From Ectothiorhodospira haloalkaliphila ATCC 51935 (GTDB taxonomy: Bacteria; Pseudomonadota; Gammaproteobacteria; Ectothiorhodospirales; Ectothiorhodospiraceae): a DNA stretch of 64,000 nucleotides. The position numbers were made by a program, and so were the translations under genes. The DNA lies in NCBI RefSeq assembly GCF_000633935.1, contig NZ_KK214998.1:944010-1008009 (forward strand), in the 5' to 3' direction. This document shows, one piece after another, positions 16,016 through 25,768 of this stretch; position 1 is the stretch's first letter, and each line of letters begins with the position of its first letter. The notes under the pieces are model-generated. The model was given only the letters and a program-made list of their open reading frames with translations, had not been told where the DNA came from and made no database searches.

Positions 16016-16732
16016 ATGCGACCCAGCGGCCGCGCCCCGGATCAGTTGCGACCCATCCGTTTCACCCGGGGGTTCACCTCCCATGCCGAAGGCTCGGTGC
16101 TGGTGGAGTATGGCAATACACGGGTGATCTGCACTGCCTCGGTGAGCGATCGGGTGCCCCCGTTCCTCAAGGGCAAGGGGCGCGGCTGGGTGACGGCGGA
16201 ATACGGCATGCTGCCCCGGGCCACCCATGATCGGGTACCCCGCGAGGCGGCCCGGGGCAAGCAGGGGGGGCGTACGGTGGAAATCCAGCGCCTGATCGGT
16301 CGCAGCCTGCGGGCGGCCGTGAACCTGGAGGCCCTGGGTGAGCGTCAGATCACCGTGGACTGCGACGTGATCCAGGCCGACGGCGGCACCCGCACCGCCT
16401 CCATCAGTGGCGGTTACGTGGCCCTGGTGGACGCCATTACTGCCCTCAAGGCCAAGGGCCAGATCAAGCGCGATCCGCTGTTTGGCAGCGTGGCGGCGGT
16501 GTCCGCAGGCATTTACAAGGGCACGCCGGTGCTGGACCTGGATTACCCGGAGGACTCCGAAGCCGAGACCGACATGAATGTGGTGATGAACGAGGCCGGT
16601 GGGTTCATCGAGGTGCAGGGCACGGCAGAGGGCCACGCCTTCCGCCCGGAGGAGTTGCAGGCCATGCTGGAGCTGGCCCAGAAGGGTATCGGCGAGATCA
16701 TCACCGCACAGCAGGCGGCGCTGGCGCTGTAA
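16016..16732 (+). CDS. rph: Ribonuclease PH
   Basis: A 238-residue protein starting [20 protein letters not shown], with [35 protein letters not shown] and [16 protein letters not shown]. RNase PH trims the 3' end of tRNA precursors using phosphate. The ATG at 16016 was chosen because AAGGAG precedes it by six bases and it gives the family's usual length; the frame upstream is not conserved. It lies 32 bases before rdgB, a common gene order. Confidence 0.95.
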   Translation: MRPSGRAPDQLRPIRFTRGFTSHAEGSVLVEYGNTRVICTASVSDRVPPFLKGKGRGWVTAEYGMLPRATHDRVPREAARGKQGGRTVEIQRLIGRSLRAAVNLEALGERQITVDCDVIQADGGTRTASISGGYVALVDAITALKAKGQIKRDPLFGSVAAVSAGIYKGTPVLDLDYPEDSEAETDMNVVMNEAGGFIEVQGTAEGHAFRPEELQAMLELAQKGIGEIITAQQAALAL

Positions 16733-16764
16733 GCGTCGCCCACCTTGATCACGGGAGACTGAAA

Positions 16765-17355
16765 ATGAAGATTGTGCTGGCCACCGGCAATCAGGGCAAG
16801 GTTCGGGAATTCGCGCAACTGCTGGCCCAAAGCGGCCACGAGGTGGTGCCCCAGTCGGACTTTCAGGTGCCCGAGGCCGAGGAGACGGGCCTGAGCTTTG
16901 TGGAGAACGCCATCCTCAAGGCCCGCAACGCCGCCGCCCACACCGGCCTGCCCGCCATGGCCGATGACTCGGGCATCGAGGTGGACGCCCTGGACGGTGC
17001 GCCGGGTATCTATTCCGCCCGCTATGCCGGCCCCAATGCCTCGGCCGAGGAGAACAACGTCAAGCTGCTCAAGGCCGTGCGGGAGATCCCCGCATCGGGA
17101 CGCATTGCCCGCTTTCGCTGCGTGATCGCCTTTTTGCGCCACGCCGAGGACCCCTCCCCCATCATCGCCGAGGGCAGCTGGGAGGGCATGATCGCGCCGG
17201 GTCCCGCCGGTGATGGCGGACATGGCTACGACCCCATCTTCCTGGATGCCGAACTGGGCATGACGGCGGCGCAGATGAGCGGCGACGAGAAGAACCGCCG
17301 CAGCCATCGGGGTGAGGCACTGCGGGCCTTCCTGGCACGACTGGAGGCCGTGTAG
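16765..17355 (+). CDS. rdgB: XTP/dITP diphosphatase (RdgB/HAM1)
   Basis: A 196-residue protein with the HAM1 signatures: VLATGNQGKVREFAQLL at the N-terminus, TGLSFVENAILKARNAA, MADDSGIEVDALDGAPGIYS and GHGYDPIFLD. It removes non-canonical purine triphosphates such as dITP and XTP from the nucleotide pool. It follows rph and precedes hemW with 25 bases between; the three are probably co-transcribed. Confidence 0.95.
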   Translation: MKIVLATGNQGKVREFAQLLAQSGHEVVPQSDFQVPEAEETGLSFVENAILKARNAAAHTGLPAMADDSGIEVDALDGAPGIYSARYAGPNASAEENNVKLLKAVREIPASGRIARFRCVIAFLRHAEDPSPIIAEGSWEGMIAPGPAGDGGHGYDPIFLDAELGMTAAQMSGDEKNRRSHRGEALRAFLARLEAV

Positions 17356-17380
17356 GGCGCTGGCCCGAGTGCATCCACTG

Positions 17381-18544
17381 ATGTTCGCCTCGCTGCCCGC
17401 GCCGCCGTTGTCCTTGTACATCCACCTGCCCTGGTGTGTGCGCAAATGCCCCTATTGCGACTTCAACTCCCATGCGGCGGACTCCGTCCCCGAGTCTGAC
17501 TATGTGGATGCCTTGATCGCCGACCTGGAGGCGGACCTGCCGCTGGTATGGGGGCGGAGGCTGGAGAGCATATTCCTGGGGGGCGGCACCCCCAGCTTGT
17601 TCAGCCCGGAGGCCATTGACCGTCTGCTGAGCGCCATCCGCGCCCGGCTCACCTGCCGGCCGGGGATCGAAATCTCCATGGAGGCCAATCCCGGCACGGT
17701 GGAACAGGACCGCTTCCGGGGCTATCGCGAGGCCGGGGTGAACCGGCTCTCCATTGGGGTGCAAAGCTTCGATGATGGGCTGCTTCAACGGCTGGAGCGG
17801 ATTCACACCGGGGATGAGGCCCATGGCGCCGTGGCGGCGGCTCGTGCAGCGGGCTTTGACAACCTGAATCTGGACCTGATGTTCGGGCTGCCGAACCAGA
17901 CCCTGGATCAGGCCCTGAAGGATCTGGACACGGCCCTGGCGCTCGGGCCTGAACACCTAAGTTGGTATGAACTGACCCTGGAGCCCAATACGCGTTTTGC
18001 CAGCCACCCACCCATGCTGCCCGATGAAGACACCCAGTGGGACATGCAGCAAGCGGGGGATGAGCGACTCCGGGTGGCAGGTTACGCCCATTACGAAGTA
18101 TCGGCCCATGCCCTGCCTGGGCGGCAATGCATCCACAACCTGAACTACTGGCACTTTGGGGATTACCTGGGCATCGGCGCCGGCGCCCATGGCAAGCTTA
18201 CCCTGCCTGGCGAGGGGCGCATCCTGCGCCGCTGGAAGCAGCGTCAGCCCCAGGCGTTCATGGACGAGGCCCGAGCGGGATCTGCTGTCGCCGGGGAGCG
18301 CGCCCTCACGGTGGCGGACGCGGCCTTTGAATTCATGCTCAATGGGCTACGCTTGAGGAACGGGGTTGCGGTGGAGATGTTCACCGCCCACACCGGGCTC
18401 ACACCGGAGGTGCTGGAGCCGGCCCGTGGCCGGGCGGTGGAGAGGGGGTTGCTGGCGAACCATGCTGATCGGCTGGTGGCCACAGAGTTGGGGCGGCGGT
18501 ATCTCAACGATCTGGTGGGGATGTTTTTGGAGGATCAACCATGA
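17381..18544 (+). CDS. hemW: HemW-like radical SAM heme chaperone
   Basis: The protein has LYIHLPWCVRKCPYCDFNSH, giving the radical SAM CxxxCxxC motif, then IFLGGGTPSLF, EANPGTVE and RLSIGVQSF. Methionines and the C-terminal winged helix (LMLNGLRLRNG-like) match HemW rather than true coproporphyrinogen oxidase HemN: the cysteine of the extended CxxxCxxCxC motif is absent (F follows YCD). The ATG at 17381 was preferred to an upstream frame start overlapping rdgB. It overlaps the next gene by four bases (ATGA). Confidence 0.9.
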   Translation: MFASLPAPPLSLYIHLPWCVRKCPYCDFNSHAADSVPESDYVDALIADLEADLPLVWGRRLESIFLGGGTPSLFSPEAIDRLLSAIRARLTCRPGIEISMEANPGTVEQDRFRGYREAGVNRLSIGVQSFDDGLLQRLERIHTGDEAHGAVAAARAAGFDNLNLDLMFGLPNQTLDQALKDLDTALALGPEHLSWYELTLEPNTRFASHPPMLPDEDTQWDMQQAGDERLRVAGYAHYEVSAHALPGRQCIHNLNYWHFGDYLGIGAGAHGKLTLPGEGRILRRWKQRQPQAFMDEARAGSAVAGERALTVADAAFEFMLNGLRLRNGVAVEMFTAHTGLTPEVLEPARGRAVERGLLANHADRLVATELGRRYLNDLVGMFLEDQP

Positions 18545-18735
18545 CCCATCCGCTCGAATTCATCACCACCCAATGCCCCCACTGCGGCGAGACATTTGAA
18601 ACGCGCGTGGACATCCTGGAGCTGGGCGACAGCTATGTGGAGGACTGCCCCACTTGCTGCAGCCCCATCGAATTCCATATCCAGGAAACCATGGATGGCG
18701 AACTGGAAGTCACCGTGCGTCGCGAAAACGACTGA
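18541..18735 (+). CDS. CPXCG-motif cysteine-rich small protein
   Basis: A 64-residue protein with two CxxC pairs: TTQCPHCGETFET and VEDCPTCCSPIEFHI, predicting a zinc ribbon. It matches the CPXCG-type family found in gammaproteobacteria. Its start overlaps the hemW stop, so it is translationally coupled. The function is not known. It is convergent with the lipoate ligase-DUF116 gene, three bases away. Confidence 0.85.
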   Translation: MTHPLEFITTQCPHCGETFETRVDILELGDSYVEDCPTCCSPIEFHIQETMDGELEVTVRREND

Positions 18736-18738
18736 GCC

Positions 18739-20310
18739 TCAGGGCTTGCCAGGCATCTTCGGCACCCACACCATCACCTTCTCCAGCAGCTCGCCATCCA
18801 GTTGGGCCTCGGCCGTGAAACGCCCTGCATAGGCCTCGTCCTCCTGCCCCAGTTCGTAACAGTTGGAACCGCTGATATCCATGAGCACCGCCGGTATGCC
18901 CGCATTGCGAAAGGCGTGGATGCGCTTGAGGTAAAAGTGGCTGCAGCACATGCCCACGTACGCGGGCTCACCCCGGGCCTGCATTTGCTCCAGCACCTCA
19001 CACAGATGCTCGAAACGGGTGATGGTCACCACTTCCAGCCCACGCTCCCGGGCCAGGCGGTAGGCCTCGCCCACCTCGCAGGCACCGCATTCCGGACAGC
19101 CATCCTCGTGACGCCAGCGGCACCAGCCCGGCTTGGCGCAATAGGGCACCAGCATCACCGTGGCCCGATCCAGGATCTGCCTTGCGGTCTCGTTGCCACT
19201 CACCCGATGCACCATCAAACGATTGGCCTGCCAGTTGGACAACCCCAGGGCCTGCTCGGAGCGGCGTCCCAGGGCCAGGCGCAGCAACAGCGACAACTCA
19301 TCGGGCCCAAAACCCGGCGTCTGCCCCGCGTCGGTTCGAAGGCGCCGGATCAGGCGCACCTCGGCGGCATCCATGGGCGCACCGGTAATGGCATCCGCCA
19401 GGGAGTCGAACAGGTCGGCCGGCGAAACATGCACGGCGCCGGCAAACACGGCCTGCTCGATCACACGACCCTCTGCATCCGGTGTGACGCGCAGGTGCAG
19501 CACGCCGCCGGCGGTGGGCAAGAAGGCCTCCCAGCGATCCTGGCGCTGATCGGACCAGTCTTCCTGAAGGGCCGGATTCACTGCAGGAGGAGGCCTGCCC
19601 TGATCCAGCGCCATCCAGCGGTCCGGCGGCGCGGCCACTGGCTCCAGGGCCAGTTCCTTCATCAGTGCCTGGGATACCGCCGCCTTGGCCGCTTCCATCT
19701 CCGGGGCGTCGCCCGGGAAATCCCGCAGGGTGATGAAGCGCTGCCGGGCACTGAGGATGCCCTGACTGCTGAGCTTTTCCCGGGGGGCGCGCAGTACCTT
19801 GAGCAGCACTTCGGTATCCAGGTCTTCCAGCAGGACCGCCTGGTAGAGCACCGACTCGGCATCCATGGCCAGAAAACCGGACCCCAGCTTGCGGCCGTCC
19901 ACTTCCAGGTCGTTGGGAAACGCCGTGCGCGCGGGCACGCCCAGGCTTTGCAGGGCGCGGGCCAGGGCCCGGTTGAGACGGGCCATGAGCGCGGTGAGGG
20001 TATCACCCTCTCCCAGCCAGTGCCGGGGCAGGGTCAGGCTCAGGCAGCATTGTGCCGGGGCCAGGTACAGGGCCCCGCCGCCGGTGAGGCGACGCACCAC
20101 GGGGATGCCGACCTGGGCACAGTACTGCTCGCGCACCGCGTGGCACGCGGCCTCGAAGCGGCCCAGGCTGGCGGTGGGCTGGTAGCGATGAAACCGCAGC
20201 CGCGCCTCATCCTCGGCCACGCAGCCCTCCAGATGGAGACGGTCCCGCGCGGCCTGCACGGAACCCGGCGCGGCCGGCTCGCTCCACACCCGGCAGGGCC
20301 GGGTGCTCAT
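18739..20310 (-). CDS. Lipoate-protein ligase A domain fused to a DUF116 domain
   Basis: A 523-residue fusion. Residues 1-340 are a BPL/LplA ligase: RFHRYQPTASLGRFEAA, VVRRLTGGGALYL, NDLEVDGRKLGS (with the catalytic lysine), then an LplA C-terminal-like part. Residues about 385-500 match DUF116: VMLVPYCAKPGWCRW, GCPECGACEVGEAYRLA, CCSHFYLKRIHAF and GSNCYELGQEDEAYAG, with at least seven cysteines. It is last in a tight operon after two radical SAM proteins, UbiU and UbiV. A role in attaching or handling lipoate or octanoate is inferred; the cysteine-rich domain could bind metal. Confidence 0.85.
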   Translation of the reverse strand: MSTRPCRVWSEPAAPGSVQAARDRLHLEGCVAEDEARLRFHRYQPTASLGRFEAACHAVREQYCAQVGIPVVRRLTGGGALYLAPAQCCLSLTLPRHWLGEGDTLTALMARLNRALARALQSLGVPARTAFPNDLEVDGRKLGSGFLAMDAESVLYQAVLLEDLDTEVLLKVLRAPREKLSSQGILSARQRFITLRDFPGDAPEMEAAKAAVSQALMKELALEPVAAPPDRWMALDQGRPPPAVNPALQEDWSDQRQDRWEAFLPTAGGVLHLRVTPDAEGRVIEQAVFAGAVHVSPADLFDSLADAITGAPMDAAEVRLIRRLRTDAGQTPGFGPDELSLLLRLALGRRSEQALGLSNWQANRLMVHRVSGNETARQILDRATVMLVPYCAKPGWCRWRHEDGCPECGACEVGEAYRLARERGLEVVTITRFEHLCEVLEQMQARGEPAYVGMCCSHFYLKRIHAFRNAGIPAVLMDISGSNCYELGQEDEAYAGRFTAEAQLDGELLEKVMVWVPKMPGKP

Positions 20311-21200
20311 GCCGATAAGCTCTCCTGCCAGTTCATGCCGGCCTCGCCCTTCCAGTAACCGTTGGAGAACCGCGGATACAGGTCCCTGATCTGTTCCATG
20401 GCTTGGGCGGACGAGCGGGTACCCTCAACGCAGTCGCGGAAGGCCTGGATCACCTGCTCGGTGCCCTCGGGTTCAGGGGAGATGCGCAGCACTTCCACGC
20501 CCATGTCCAGCAACTCCGGCACGGCTTCGATGAGGTTGCACGGGTCGGCAGATTGCAATTCGATGCCGTTGATGGTGAGAAAGCCCTTGCCGTCCTGGGT
20601 GGACATGGACAGACCGCCGGGGTAATCGATGCAGGCCAGTTCGCAGCTGTCCTTGGGCAGGTTGCGGGCCCGGGCGGTGAAACAGCGGGCGGAGAAGGCC
20701 AGAGGCAAACGCCCGAAGCCCCACACCTCGGTCTCCAGCCCCTCGGGCCGGGCCGCGTGCATGGCCGCGAGGATGTCCCGGGACAGTTCCACGGGCATCA
20801 CCCAGCGCACGGCACCCACGTCGGCCAGTTCCTTGAGGGTGCCGGCGTTATAGGTGTTGATGTGAGGACCGGCCACGAAGGGCTTGCCCATGGACAGGCC
20901 CAGGCCGGTGGCATCGTTGGCCTCGATCATGTAGCGGCCGTTGTTCACCAGGCGTTCCAGGGCCAGGCGCTCGGATTCCGCCTCCATGAGGGCCAGGGTG
21001 GACATGACCACCGTCTTGCCAGACTCGCTCAGGCGATCGGCCAGTTCCAGCCAGTCAGCGGCGCGCAACTCGCGGCGCTTGGAGCACACCGTCTCGCCCA
21101 GGTAGACGATATCCACGGGTGCGGTTTCGATGGCCTTGTAGAAGTCCATGACCCGTTCGCGGGGCCAGTAGTATGGAATCGGTCCCAGAGAAAGTTTCAT
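20307..21200 (-). CDS. ubiV: UbiV-like U32-family protein for O2-independent ubiquinone hydroxylation
   Basis: A 297-residue U32-family protein. It starts MKLSLGPIPYYWPRERVMDF, has VYLGETVCSKRRELR, and a second cysteine group (ARCFTARARNLPKDSCELAC). The four cysteines match the [4Fe-4S] ligands of UbiV. With UbiU it hydroxylates the ubiquinone ring without oxygen, using prephenate in E. coli. It overlaps ubiU by four bases and the lipoate ligase gene by four bases. Confidence 0.88.
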   Translation of the reverse strand: MKLSLGPIPYYWPRERVMDFYKAIETAPVDIVYLGETVCSKRRELRAADWLELADRLSESGKTVVMSTLALMEAESERLALERLVNNGRYMIEANDATGLGLSMGKPFVAGPHINTYNAGTLKELADVGAVRWVMPVELSRDILAAMHAARPEGLETEVWGFGRLPLAFSARCFTARARNLPKDSCELACIDYPGGLSMSTQDGKGFLTINGIELQSADPCNLIEAVPELLDMGVEVLRISPEPEGTEQVIQAFRDCVEGTRSSAQAMEQIRDLYPRFSNGYWKGEAGMNWQESLSA

Positions 21201-22213
21201 TGCCAGGCTCTATGCAAGGCACCCAGGGTCTGGGTGCGTCCTTCGGACATGCCGGCGAGCTGCTCGGCCCATTCCGGCTTCGGCTTGTAATTGTCGGGGT
21301 TGGCATGCACTGCATCCAGGGCCTGACGCATCACCTGCGTGGCCTTGCCCACGTAGGCAGGGCTGCGCTGGCGGCCTTCCAGCTTGATGGCCTTCACTCC
21401 CGCTTTCATCAGATCGGGCAGGATGTCCAGGGTGCTCAGGCTGGTGGGTTCCTCGATGGCGTACACGGTGTCCTGGCCATCGCCCACGTGATAGCGGCCC
21501 TTGCAGATCACCGGGTAACCGGCGCTCTCGCCTTCCCGGAAGGTGTCGATGAGCACGCCGTTGAGACGGGCCTCGCGGCCGCGCTCGGTCTCGATCCAGC
21601 GTACCGAGTGGGCCGGGGAACAGGCCCCCTTGGTGTTGGGAGAGTCGCCGGTGGCATAAGAGGACAGCATGCAGCGCCCTTCCACCATCACGCACAGGCT
21701 GCCAAAACCGAACACCTCGATATCCACCTTGGTGCGCTCGATCACCTGGGCCACCTGGGACAGGGACAGCACCCGGGGCAGCACGGCGCGACGCACGCCA
21801 TAGCGGTCGTGGTAGAAGTTGAGGGCCTCGGCGGTGGTGGCCGAGCCCTGCACGGACAGGTGCAGGGTGAGATCGGGATGGTTGTCGGCGGCGTGACGCA
21901 TCAGGCCCAGATCCGCCAGGATGACGGCGTCCACACCCTCGGCGGCAGCGGCGTCCACTGCCTCGGTGGCGGCCTTCCAGATATCCGGTTGCGGATAGGT
22001 GTTCAGGGCCATGTACACCTTGGTGCCCTTGCCGTGCGCATAGGCGATGCCCTTGGCCAGGGCCTTGCGATCGAAGTTCAGGCCCGGAAAGTTACGGGCA
22101 TTGGTCTCGCCGCGCAGGCTCAGGTAGACGGCGTCGGCGCCGTGGTCCACCGCCGTGCGCAGCGCGGGCAGGCCGCCGGCAGGGCAGACCAGCTCCATAC
22201 GTTGTGGGTTCAT
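21197..22213 (-). CDS. ubiU: UbiU-like U32-family protein
   Basis: A 338-residue protein from the ATG at 22213 (MNPQRMELVCPAGGLPALR). It has DAVYLSLRGETNARNF, SVQGSATTAEAL, and cysteines in GSLCVMVEGRC, KGACSP and YPVICKGRYH, matching the [4Fe-4S]-binding set of UbiU. The longer upstream frame overlaps the radical SAM gene and is not conserved. It forms the heterodimer with UbiV for anaerobic ubiquinone synthesis. Confidence 0.88.
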   Translation of the reverse strand: MNPQRMELVCPAGGLPALRTAVDHGADAVYLSLRGETNARNFPGLNFDRKALAKGIAYAHGKGTKVYMALNTYPQPDIWKAATEAVDAAAAEGVDAVILADLGLMRHAADNHPDLTLHLSVQGSATTAEALNFYHDRYGVRRAVLPRVLSLSQVAQVIERTKVDIEVFGFGSLCVMVEGRCMLSSYATGDSPNTKGACSPAHSVRWIETERGREARLNGVLIDTFREGESAGYPVICKGRYHVGDGQDTVYAIEEPTSLSTLDILPDLMKAGVKAIKLEGRQRSPAYVGKATQVMRQALDAVHANPDNYKPKPEWAEQLAGMSEGRTQTLGALHRAWQ

Positions 22214-23169
22214 CAACAACTCTCCTGGGTTCCGGGAAGGTGACTGTCTGGGTAGGGATGGCGCGCACCCTGGCGGGTGCCCCGGCGCGTGAGTTCCTGT
22301 TCGATGCCGTTGATCGCGTTCCATTTGCTGGCGCACCACTCGGGGGCCAGCAGCAGGGGTTCGCGGGCGGTGGCCGTGAGGCGGTGGAACACCACCTCCG
22401 GCGGGGTCATCTCGATGAGGTCGGCGGCGGTGTTCACGTATTCGTTCAAGGTCCAGGGGCGGTAGTCCCCGTTGCGCCACAGGCGGGCCAGCTGGGTACC
22501 ACGCACCACATGCAGGGGGTGCAGCTTGAGGCCGTCGGTGCCTTCGTTGAGCACCCGGCTGAGGGTTTCCCGCTGGTGCCAGGGGGTCTCGCCGGGCAGG
22601 CCGTGGATCAGGTGGGTACACACCAGCAGGCCCCGGCTGCGGGCGCGGTTCACGGCGTCCTTGTATTCGCCAAAGCCATGACCGCGATTGACGCGGTTGA
22701 GGGTCTCGTCAAAGGCGGACTGCAGGCCCAGTTCCAGCCAGATGAGGTAGCCCTGATCCTGGTAGGCGCACAGCAGGTCCAGCACCTTGTCGGGCACGCA
22801 GTCGGGGCGGGTGCCAATGGCCAGGCCCACCACGCCGGGTTGTTCCAGGGCGGCGTCATAGAGATGCTTGAGGCGGTCCACCTCGGCATAGGTGTTGGTG
22901 TAGGCCTGGAAATAGGCCAGATACAGGCTGGCGCCATTGCGCCGGACGATGACCTCGCGCCCTTCGCGCAGCTGGCGGGCCACCTCACCGCCGTCCTGGC
23001 CCTGGGGGGCAAAGCTGTCGTTGTTGCAGAAGGCGCAGCCACCGCGACCCCGGGTGCCGTCCATGTTGGGACAGACGAACCCGGCACTCACGGTGAGCTT
23101 GTGCACCCGCTGGCCGAAACGGGCCTTGAGGTCGCGGCCCAGGGTGTTGACGCGGTCACTCAGTCCCAC
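22213..23169 (-). CDS. TIGR01212/YhcC-family radical SAM protein
   Basis: A 318-residue protein starting MGLSDRVNTLGRDLKARFGQ. The cluster-binding region is VCPNMDGTRGRGGCAFCNN, followed by YFQAYTNTYA, GTRPDCVPD, ELGLQSAFDETLNRVNRGH and HLIHGLPGET. This is the YhcC family, of unknown substrate. Its stop overlaps the ubiU start by one base. Its place in the operon suggests a link to quinone or lipoate metabolism. Confidence 0.85.
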   Translation of the reverse strand: MGLSDRVNTLGRDLKARFGQRVHKLTVSAGFVCPNMDGTRGRGGCAFCNNDSFAPQGQDGGEVARQLREGREVIVRRNGASLYLAYFQAYTNTYAEVDRLKHLYDAALEQPGVVGLAIGTRPDCVPDKVLDLLCAYQDQGYLIWLELGLQSAFDETLNRVNRGHGFGEYKDAVNRARSRGLLVCTHLIHGLPGETPWHQRETLSRVLNEGTDGLKLHPLHVVRGTQLARLWRNGDYRPWTLNEYVNTAADLIEMTPPEVVFHRLTATAREPLLLAPEWCASKWNAINGIEQELTRRGTRQGARHPYPDSHLPGTQESC

Positions 23170-23172
23170 GGG

Positions 23173-23802
23173 TCAGCCCACCTGGTCCAGCACGCGCCGA
23201 CGGAACCCCACGCCCAGATCCCGGGCGATGGCTTCGCAGGCGGCGATGTCCACGCCGGCCAGACCGTCGACGGCGGTAAGGGTCACCTCGGGCACGTGGG
23301 CCCGGGCCTTGCGGGCAAAGTCCAGCAGGGCGGCATGGGCACCGGGAAGTTTGGGGCGGCAGTGGCGCTCGTAGGTGAGTTCATCCTGGGCATTCAAGGA
23401 GATGGACAGGGCATCGATGCAGCCGGCCATCTCCGGGGTCACGTCCCGACCATGCACCAGGCTGGCCAGTCCGTCGGTATTGATGCGCACGCAACGGGCA
23501 CCCCGCGTCTTGATGTCGCGGGCCACTTCCAGGATGTCATCCAGACGCAGGGTGGGCTCGCCCAGGCCGCAGAAGACCACCGCCTCCCACTGGACCGGAT
23601 CGCCCACGGCCTCGATCATCTCGGCCACGGTGGGGTCGGCCTGCAGGCGCAGGTCGTAGCCCTGCACGTCCCAGGTCCGGTTGTACTTGGGGCAGAAGGC
23701 GCAGCGCAGGGTGCAGCGGTGGGTCACATTCAGGTAACGGCGCCCGTGTAACGTGTAGCCCACCACGCGCTCGGCGTCATGGTGGTTGGCCGTTTGTTGC
23801 AT
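23173..23802 (-). CDS. Radical SAM protein, TatD-linked type
   Basis: A 209-residue single-domain radical SAM protein. It has LNVTHRCTLRCAFCPKYNRTW (CxxxCxxC), VVFCGLGEPTLRLDDILE and the SAM-binding LSISLNAQDELTY. The short length and the GLGEPT pattern fit the TatD-linked radical SAM group, though no tatD is near. It is first in the five-gene operon and three bases before the next start. The substrate is unknown. Confidence 0.8.
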   Translation of the reverse strand: MQQTANHHDAERVVGYTLHGRRYLNVTHRCTLRCAFCPKYNRTWDVQGYDLRLQADPTVAEMIEAVGDPVQWEAVVFCGLGEPTLRLDDILEVARDIKTRGARCVRINTDGLASLVHGRDVTPEMAGCIDALSISLNAQDELTYERHCRPKLPGAHAALLDFARKARAHVPEVTLTAVDGLAGVDIAACEAIARDLGVGFRRRVLDQVG

Positions 23803-23966
23803 GTCGTTTAGAACCTCTGTGGCATGCGGTCCGGGCGGCTGAAAACCCGCCCCGCCGACCGCGGCGCAGGTGTGCCGGGAAAGCCTACATTAAACCTCAA
23901 GTATGGGGGCGCTGTCATGCCCCGTGCCCGCCTGTCCTCACCCCAACCCCTCTCCCGCGAGCACAA

Positions 23967-24533
23967 TCAGGTCCTGGGCAACGTCACCCCCCGCTGCCCC
24001 TGATACTTCCCGCCCCGATCCTTGTAGGACACATCACAAATCTCATCCGACTCCAGAAACAGCATCTGCGCCACGCCTTCGTTGGCATAAATCCGCGCCG
24101 GCAGCGGCGTGGTATTGGAAAACTCCAACGTCACATGCCCCTCCCACTCCGGTTCCAAGGGCGTTACATTTACAATTAATCCGCATCTTGCGTACGTGCT
24201 TTTTCCGAGGCAAATGGTCAGGATTGAGCGTGGAATACGAAAGTATTCAAGGGTATGCGCCAGCGCAAAGGAATTGGGTGGGATGATGCAGACATCCGAC
24301 TTCACGTCCACGAAGCTGCGCTCGTCGAAGTGTTTGGGGTCGACGATGGTGGAGTTGATGTTGGTGAACACCTTGAATTCGTCCGCGCAGCGTACGTCGT
24401 AGCCGTAGCTGGAGGTGCCGTAGGAGATGATGCGTTCATTCCCGGCATAGCGCACCTGGCCTGGCTCGAAGGGCTCGATCATGCCGTGTTCTTCCGCCAT
24501 GCGGCGGATCCAGTGGTCGGATTTGATGGGCAT
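23967..24533 (-). CDS. dcd: dCTP deaminase
   Basis: A 188-residue protein starting [20 protein letters not shown], with [34 protein letters not shown] and [20 protein letters not shown]. It deaminates dCTP to dUTP for thymidylate synthesis. It sits three bases after apbC on the same strand, a frequent pair in gammaproteobacteria. Confidence 0.95.
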   Translation of the reverse strand: MPIKSDHWIRRMAEEHGMIEPFEPGQVRYAGNERIISYGTSSYGYDVRCADEFKVFTNINSTIVDPKHFDERSFVDVKSDVCIIPPNSFALAHTLEYFRIPRSILTICLGKSTYARCGLIVNVTPLEPEWEGHVTLEFSNTTPLPARIYANEGVAQMLFLESDEICDVSYKDRGGKYQGQRGVTLPRT

Positions 24534-24536
24534 GGG

Positions 24537-25628
24537 TCAGCTGTTCTGGATGACGATGTTGGGAAACTTGGAACTGAAGTCCTTGGCCTGGGTGGCCAGG
24601 CGTGCAGCGGAGCGGCGGGCGATCTCCCGGTAGATCTCGGCCACGCGACCCTCGGGGTCGGCCACCACGGTGGGATTGCCGCCGTCCACCTGCTCGCGGA
24701 TGTGCATGTCCAGCGGCAAGGCACCCAGGAACTCGGCGCCGTACTCCTCGGCCATGCGCTCGCCGCCGCCCTGACCGAAGATATGCTCCTCGTGACCGCA
24801 GTTGGAGCAGATGTGGATGCTCATGTTTTCCACCACGCCCAGCACCGGCACGTCCACCTTTTCGAACATCTTCAGGCCCTTGCGGGCATCCAGCAGGGCG
24901 ATGTCCTGCGGGGTGGTGACGATGATGGCGCCGCTCACCGGGATCTTCTGGGCCAGGGTGAGCTGGGTGTCGCCGGTGCCCGGGGGCAGGTCGATGATCA
25001 GGTAATCCAGCTCCGCCCAGTTGGTGTCGCGCAGCAACTGTTCCAGGGCCTGGGTGACCATGGGGCCGCGCCAGATCATGGGCGTGTCCTCTTCGATGAG
25101 GAAGCCGATGGACATGGCCTGCAGACCATGATTTTCCATGGGTTGCATGGTCTTGCCATCCTTGGTCTCCGGCTTGCCGGAAATGCCCAGCATGCGCGGC
25201 TGACTGGGGCCGTAGATGTCGGCGTCCAGGATGCCCACGGTGGCGCCTTCGGCCTTCAGGGCCAGGGCCAGGTTGACGGCGGTGGTGGACTTGCCCACGC
25301 CACCTTTGCCGGAGGCCACGGCGATGATGTTCTTGATGCCTTCCAGGGGCTTGAGGGTGCGCTGCACCGCATGAGCGACGATACGGGTGGCGATGTTCAC
25401 CGTCACCTGACCAACGCCATCGATGGCCTTGAGCTTGTCCTCCACCAGACGCGTGAGCTCGCCATGCCAGCCCGCCGCCGGGTAACCCAGGCTCAGCTGC
25501 ACGGTCACCGCGCTGCCCTCCACCTGGATGTCCTTCACCGCGTTGGCGGACATCAGATCCTTGTCCAGGTACGGGTCCTGGATCTCCTTCAGAGCCGTTT
25601 CGATCTTGAGCCGCGACACTTCCGCCAT
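24537..25628 (-). CDS. apbC: Mrp/ApbC-type iron-sulfur cluster carrier ATPase
   Basis: A 363-residue protein. Residues 1-80 form the MIP18/DUF59 domain ([18 protein letters not shown]). The Walker A is [17 protein letters not shown], followed by [29 protein letters not shown] and the C-terminal [12 protein letters not shown] with the CxxC that binds the cluster. It transfers [4Fe-4S] clusters to apoproteins. The start at 25628 is chosen over a longer frame by family fit. It is divergent from metG. Confidence 0.93.
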   Translation of the reverse strand: MAEVSRLKIETALKEIQDPYLDKDLMSANAVKDIQVEGSAVTVQLSLGYPAAGWHGELTRLVEDKLKAIDGVGQVTVNIATRIVAHAVQRTLKPLEGIKNIIAVASGKGGVGKSTTAVNLALALKAEGATVGILDADIYGPSQPRMLGISGKPETKDGKTMQPMENHGLQAMSIGFLIEEDTPMIWRGPMVTQALEQLLRDTNWAELDYLIIDLPPGTGDTQLTLAQKIPVSGAIIVTTPQDIALLDARKGLKMFEKVDVPVLGVVENMSIHICSNCGHEEHIFGQGGGERMAEEYGAEFLGALPLDMHIREQVDGGNPTVVADPEGRVAEIYREIARRSAARLATQAKDFSSKFPNIVIQNS

Positions 25629-25768
25629 GTTCTTCACTCCGCAATCTTGCAATTCCCGGGATTCTACACGATGGCGGCCCGGCCCCAACCCCTCTGCCCA
25701 CCATGTCTTGCTGGTCCGTCCGCCGGGAAACTGTTAACTTCAATGGTTTTCCCCGCAGCGTTACGATC

